The position numbers and the translations under genes were made by a program. The notes under the pieces were generated by a model. The model saw only the letters and a list, made by a program, of their open reading frames with translations, made no database searches and had not been told where the DNA came from. Below are positions 24,087 to 27,147 of a stretch of 27,147 nucleotides of DNA, one piece after another. The DNA is taken from assembly GCA_910587535.1 (NCBI GenBank), contig CAJUKM010000017.1:1-27147 (forward strand), in the 5' to 3' direction. The stretch comes from an uncultured Bacilli bacterium. Its GTDB lineage: Bacteria; Bacillota_I; Bacilli_A; RF39; UBA660. How positions within the stretch are numbered: the first letter of the stretch is position 1; each line of letters starts with the position of its first letter.

Positions 24087-24347
24087 TCATATTTGCTTGC
24101 CTTCCTCTTCAAAAAACTTATCTATGCTTACATTTAAGATTACTGAAATTTTATAAAGAGTGACGAGCGAGATATTGTTTCTGTCGTTAACAGATTCAAT
24201 ACGCTTAAGGTGGTTTACAGAAAGGTCGAGTTTCTCTGCAAGATCCATCAATCTCACTCCCCTTTCCTTTCTATATTTTTTGACATTTTTGCAAACAGTA
24301 GACTTTATATTTTCATTATAGAATTCATACTCGTCCAAAAATATCAT
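24087..24347 (-). CDS. XRE-family helix-turn-helix regulator
   Basis: 86 residues (ATG at 24347). The HTH domain covers about 20-82: VKKYRKERGVRLMDLAEKL, then LSVNHLKRIESVN as recognition helix region, then LVTLYKISVILNVSIDKFFE, the ordinary Cro/CI-type ending. No extra sensor domain is present. A TTG nine codons' nucleotides further down (24338) is a likely true start, because AGGGG sits 9 nt ahead of it and only 1 nt ahead of the ATG. It is the first gene of an apparent operon leading to the surface proteins, so it likely controls that operon and itself; direct repeats in its promoter are candidate binding sites. Confidence 0.85.
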   Translation of the reverse strand: MIFLDEYEFYNENIKSTVCKNVKKYRKERGVRLMDLAEKLDLSVNHLKRIESVNDRNNISLVTLYKISVILNVSIDKFFEEEGKQI

Positions 24348-24361
24348 CCCCTATACGAGTA

Positions 24362-24391
24362 ATTATAAAGGTAAGCTTTTTTGAAGTAAGC
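24362..24391 (-). promoter_or_regulatory. Promoter of the XRE/surface operon with repeated GCTTAC elements
   Basis: Minus strand -35-like TTACTT (24383-24388), 16-nt spacer and -10 TATAAT (24362-24367). Two similar sequences, GCTTACTT (24384-24391) and GCTTACCTT (24368-24376), lie 16 bp apart over the -35 region and spacer, a plausible operator. The message would begin near 24355 with a very short leader. Confidence 0.5.
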
Positions 24392-24418
24392 CACCTTTCG
24401 TGCCGAATTGATAAATTT

Positions 24419-24439
24419 TGCCATTTTTTATAAATGGCA
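24419..24439. repeat. Perfect 8-bp inverted repeat between pnp and the XRE gene
   Basis: TGCCATTT (24419-24426) and AAATGGCA (24432-24439) form a hairpin with a 5-nt loop. It may be a second pnp terminator without a T-run, a transcript end-protecting structure, or a binding site. Confidence 0.4.
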
Positions 24440-24464
24440 TTTACTTATGATAAAAATTGCCAAC

Positions 24465-24491
24465 AAAAAAAGGCATCATTCTGCCTTTTTA
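24465..24491 (-). terminator. Terminator overlapping the pnp stop codon
   Basis: Stem AGGCA/TGCCT, extended by A-T pairs (24471-24475 with 24482-24486), has the pnp TGA in its loop and is followed on the minus strand by at least six T's (24465-24470). Confidence 0.82.
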
Positions 24492-26635
24492 TCTTCATCT
24501 TTCTTTTTGGGTTTTGGTAAAGCATCTTTTCTCGATAAATTTATTCTTCCACGAGCATCAGTTCCGATCGCTTTTACTATTATCTCATCCCCGATTTTTA
24601 CGACATCACTAGGTTTGTTAACTCGCTCATGTGCAAGCTGCGATACATGAACCAATCCTTCTGCTCCAGGCCATAGCTCGACAAAACAACCGAAATCTTC
24701 AACCTTAGTTACCTTGCCATTATAAACTTTACCTTCCTCTACTTCTCTTACGACGTTTTCAATCATAGATATCGTCTTTTCGATTATCTCTCTGTCGGTA
24801 TGATATACGACTACGTGTCCATCGTCATCGATATCTACCTTTACTGCATCTTTATCGTTGACCGTTTTGACATTAGAAGCTTCTAATATGATCTTCGTTA
24901 TCATCTCTCCACCTCTACCTATGACATCTTTAATCTTCTCAGGTTTTATGTCGATACATGCGATCTTAGGAGCATAAGGGCTCAACTCTTTACGCGGTTC
25001 TGGTATTATAGAAACCATCAAATCCAAAATCTGCAATCTAGCATTGTGAGCTTGCGCCAAGGCCTCTTTTAAAATCGCTTTAGTTATGCCTTTGATCTTG
25101 ATATCCATTTGGAGTGCAGTAATCCCATTTTTCGTTCCAGCAACTTTGAAATCCATATCTCCCATGTGATCCTCTAATCCTTGGATGTCGGTTAAGACTG
25201 CATGTTTCTTTCCCTTGGTTATCAATCCCATCGCTATACCAGCAACCGGTGCCTTGATAGGAACACCTGCAGCCATCAAGCTTAGGCATCCAGCACAGAT
25301 AGAAGCTTGGCTCGAAGAACCGTTACTTTCCAATATTTCACTTACTACTCTCACAGTATATGGAAATTCTACTTCATCTGGCATGACTTGTAACAAGGCT
25401 CTTTCGCCCAAAGCTCCGTGCCCTATCTCTCGTCTTCCAGGTGCTCCATAACGGCCCGTCTCTCCTACGCTATAGTTAGGGAAATTGTAGTGTAACATAA
25501 ATCTCTTTGTATCCTCTAATCCTAGTCCGTCCAATATCTGATGTTCTCCTATTGCGCCTAGAGTTGTCGTACTCAAAGCTTGAGTCTGACCTCTAGTGAA
25601 AAGAGCACTTCCATGAGTTCTAGGTAATATATCTATTCCCGCTGAAAGAGCTCTGATCTCGTCTAATGCCCTTCCGTCTGGTCTCAAACCTTCTAGAACT
25701 ATCATATCTCTTACGATTTCCGCTTCCAATTCATCTACTAAAGTTCTGACATCTTTTAAGATATCTGCTAGATTTTCATTCGCCGCATATATCTCACTGA
25801 AATGCCCTATAGTCTGTACTTTTACATTCTCTATTTCGGCATATTTTGTATTTTTATCAGCTTTTAAGTGGAGAACATCTTCCATACTTTTTCTTGCATA
25901 ATCTTTAACCAAAGTTGTAAGTTCTGGATCGATTTGAGCTAAATCGACTACGACTTTCGGTAGACCACAATCTTCCACGATATCGCTTTGGAATGCACAT
26001 AATTCTGCGATAGCTTTTTGTCCAAACTCTATCGCTTTTATCATAGTTTCTTCGGAAACTTCCTTAGCGCCTGCTTCGATCATACAAATATCGCTTTTAG
26101 TACCGGCAAGTGTTAAAAGTAATTCTGAAGCTTCCGTCTCTTCGACAGTAGGATTTATGATAAATTCTTTTCCTATCTTTCCTACTCTAACTCCCGCAAT
26201 GGGACCATCGAATGGTATATCGCTTATAGAAAGAGCCAAAGAAGCTCCGAGCATAGCAGCCATCTCAGGACTATTGTCGGGATCGACAGACAATACTGTA
26301 TTTATTACTTGAACTTCGTTTCTGAATCCTTCAGCAAACATAGGTCTAATAGGTCTATCGATAAGTCTAGCGTTCAACGTAGCTTCATCTGTCGGCCTTC
26401 CTTCTCTTTTAATGAATCCTCCAGGGATTTTTCCAACTGAATATAACTTTTCTTGGTAGAGTACAGTGAGTGGAAAAAAGTCTGCTGTACTGACATTGTT
26501 TGACATCACAGCACAGCTCAAAACTACTGTGTCTCCATATCTTACTAGAACGGAACCATTCGCCTGTTTTGCTAATTCACCTATCTCCACTATGAACTCT
26601 CTTCCCCTGAATTCGAGTTTGAATTCCTTTTTCAT
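24476..26635 (-). CDS. pnp: Polyribonucleotide nucleotidyltransferase (PNPase)
   Basis: 719 residues, normal size. It degrades RNA 3' to 5' with phosphate, releasing nucleoside diphosphates, and can add 3' tails; it acts as a trimer, often with an RNA degradosome. Two RNase PH core domains flank a helical linker (about 5-230 and 320-550; VVLSCAVMSNN and GQTQALSTTTLG are typical). A KH domain (about 561-630, GRGG at 573-576) and an S1 domain (about 637-706; DFGCFVELWPGAEGLVHVSQ) complete it. The tail is Lys/Glu-rich. ATG start with AAAGAGG. It follows rpsO, the conserved bacterial order, but a terminator sits 19 nt ahead of its start, so its expression must involve readthrough or an unseen promoter. 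Confidence 0.98.
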   Translation of the reverse strand: MKKEFKLEFRGREFIVEIGELAKQANGSVLVRYGDTVVLSCAVMSNNVSTADFFPLTVLYQEKLYSVGKIPGGFIKREGRPTDEATLNARLIDRPIRPMFAEGFRNEVQVINTVLSVDPDNSPEMAAMLGASLALSISDIPFDGPIAGVRVGKIGKEFIINPTVEETEASELLLTLAGTKSDICMIEAGAKEVSEETMIKAIEFGQKAIAELCAFQSDIVEDCGLPKVVVDLAQIDPELTTLVKDYARKSMEDVLHLKADKNTKYAEIENVKVQTIGHFSEIYAANENLADILKDVRTLVDELEAEIVRDMIVLEGLRPDGRALDEIRALSAGIDILPRTHGSALFTRGQTQALSTTTLGAIGEHQILDGLGLEDTKRFMLHYNFPNYSVGETGRYGAPGRREIGHGALGERALLQVMPDEVEFPYTVRVVSEILESNGSSSQASICAGCLSLMAAGVPIKAPVAGIAMGLITKGKKHAVLTDIQGLEDHMGDMDFKVAGTKNGITALQMDIKIKGITKAILKEALAQAHNARLQILDLMVSIIPEPRKELSPYAPKIACIDIKPEKIKDVIGRGGEMITKIILEASNVKTVNDKDAVKVDIDDDGHVVVYHTDREIIEKTISMIENVVREVEEGKVYNGKVTKVEDFGCFVELWPGAEGLVHVSQLAHERVNKPSDVVKIGDEIIVKAIGTDARGRINLSRKDALPKPKKKDEDKKAE

Positions 26636-26654
26636 ATATACCTCTTTCTTATAT

Positions 26655-26680
26655 AAAAAGGCACTAAAAAATATAGTGCC
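26655..26680 (-). terminator. Terminator / attenuator between rpsO and pnp
   Basis: Perfect 7-bp stem (GGCACTA 26674-26680 with TAGTGCC 26660-26666) starts directly after the rpsO stop codon and is followed on the minus strand by five T's. Partial readthrough would be needed for pnp. Confidence 0.8.
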
Positions 26681-26950
26681 TTATTTTCTAATATTAAGTT
26701 TTTTGATCAATTCACGATAACTTACAACATCGTTTGCTTTTAAATAGTCGAGTAAACTACGTCTCTTTCCGACTTTCATCAAAAGACCTCTTTTTGAGTG
26801 ATAATCGTGTTTATGAACTTTCAAATGTTCAGTTAAATCGTTGATTTCATCAGTTAAGATTGCGATCTGAACCTCTGTTCTTCCTGAATCTTTTTCGTTT
26901 CTACCGAACTCACGAATTCTAGCAAGTTTTTGTTCTTTTGTAACTGCCAT
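26681..26950 (-). CDS. rpsO: 30S ribosomal protein S15
   Basis: 89 residues, the exact family size. It binds 16S rRNA helices 20-22 early in assembly of the small-subunit platform. Family motifs are plain: an N-terminal KEQKLARIREFGRNEKDSG, TEVQIAILTDEINDLTEHLK, then HKHDYHSKRGLLMKVGKRR and SLLDYLK. ATG start with a strong AAAGGAGG at 8 nt. The promoter lies upstream with a leader of about 83 nt. S15 commonly represses its own mRNA through a leader structure, but I could not identify a known S15-binding fold here. A terminator follows at once, then pnp. Confidence 0.98.
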   Translation of the reverse strand: MAVTKEQKLARIREFGRNEKDSGRTEVQIAILTDEINDLTEHLKVHKHDYHSKRGLLMKVGKRRSLLDYLKANDVVSYRELIKKLNIRK

Positions 26951-27039
26951 GATTCTATCCTCCTTTATTTTATTTATAAATCGATTTAAACTTTGAAAGT
27001 AAGATGGAGTTCATACAGACAATGTAAAAATCTATTAGT

Positions 27040-27068
27040 AGTATACTAAAGAATACCATCAAAAGCAA
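27040..27068 (-). promoter_or_regulatory. rpsO promoter
   Basis: Minus strand -35 TTGCTT (27063-27068), 17-nt spacer, -10 TATACT (27040-27045). The start would be near 27033. Bases 27069-27147 contain no gene I can support. Confidence 0.7.
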
Positions 27069-27147
27069 GTCATTTTATCGATAATTGCTCTTATCTATAT
27101 TATAAAATGAAACCGGAATTGAGTGATGCCAGTGTAAATGAAAAAAT

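Noticed and set aside
25080..25289. 69-residue minus-strand frame inside pnp
   Set aside because: It is an alternate frame of the RNase PH region of pnp, without a start site or family resemblance.
1..27147. CRISPR arrays, tRNA or rRNA genes, insertion sequences
   Set aside because: No regularly spaced repeats, cloverleaf sequences, rRNA stretches or transposase motifs were found on either strand.

Overview
The window comes from a low-GC Firmicute (Bacillota) with an anaerobic, probably gut-type, lifestyle. Reasons: AT-rich DNA, Gram-positive division proteins (SepF, DivIVA), a serine T-box leader, pyruvate phosphate dikinase, an oxygen-sensitive class III ribonucleotide reductase, and secreted proteins with InlB-type repeats. 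TGA is used as a stop (recG, nrdG's upstream neighbour, nrdD, pnp), so this is not a Mycoplasma-type genetic code. Every convincing gene lies on the minus strand, so transcription runs from high to low coordinates. No tRNA, rRNA, CRISPR array or insertion sequence was seen.

Layout from high to low coordinate (transcription order). 27068-24465: rpsO then pnp, each with a terminator at its stop codon. 24367-18515: an apparent operon of a small XRE regulator, a possible 18-residue peptide, a membrane-anchored protein with two InlB-type repeats plus an Ig-like domain, a 1335-residue secreted repeat protein, and a small anchored protein, closed by a terminator. 18510-16969: serS with a promoter and T-box leader. 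16857-14321: an accessory-looking cluster (AAA_14/DUF4143 ATPase, two-TM protein, lipoprotein with two BLIP-like repeats, small unknown protein) closed by a terminator, followed by a DUF5661 gene.

13936-7987: a compact operon for anaerobic deoxynucleotide synthesis. From a strong promoter it encodes (i) an NrdD-like protein that keeps the ATP-cone but has lost the catalytic cysteines, zinc ribbon and glycyl-radical loop, (ii) the radical-SAM activase NrdG, (iii) a complete NrdD carrying a C-terminal CPNC glutaredoxin/thioredoxin-like domain, and (iv) a thioredoxin reductase with atypical NADPH-binding motifs. The genes overlap or nearly touch. This looks like a self-contained reductase, activator, electron donor and electron-donor reductase module, with an apparent pseudoenzyme as first gene. 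It is the most interesting part of the window.

7830-124: an ABC exporter half-transporter, recG, then ppdK-smr-sepF-divIVA. The last two place a cell-division cluster at the left edge. Identities of the housekeeping genes are firm. Functions given for the accessory and surface genes are descriptive only.
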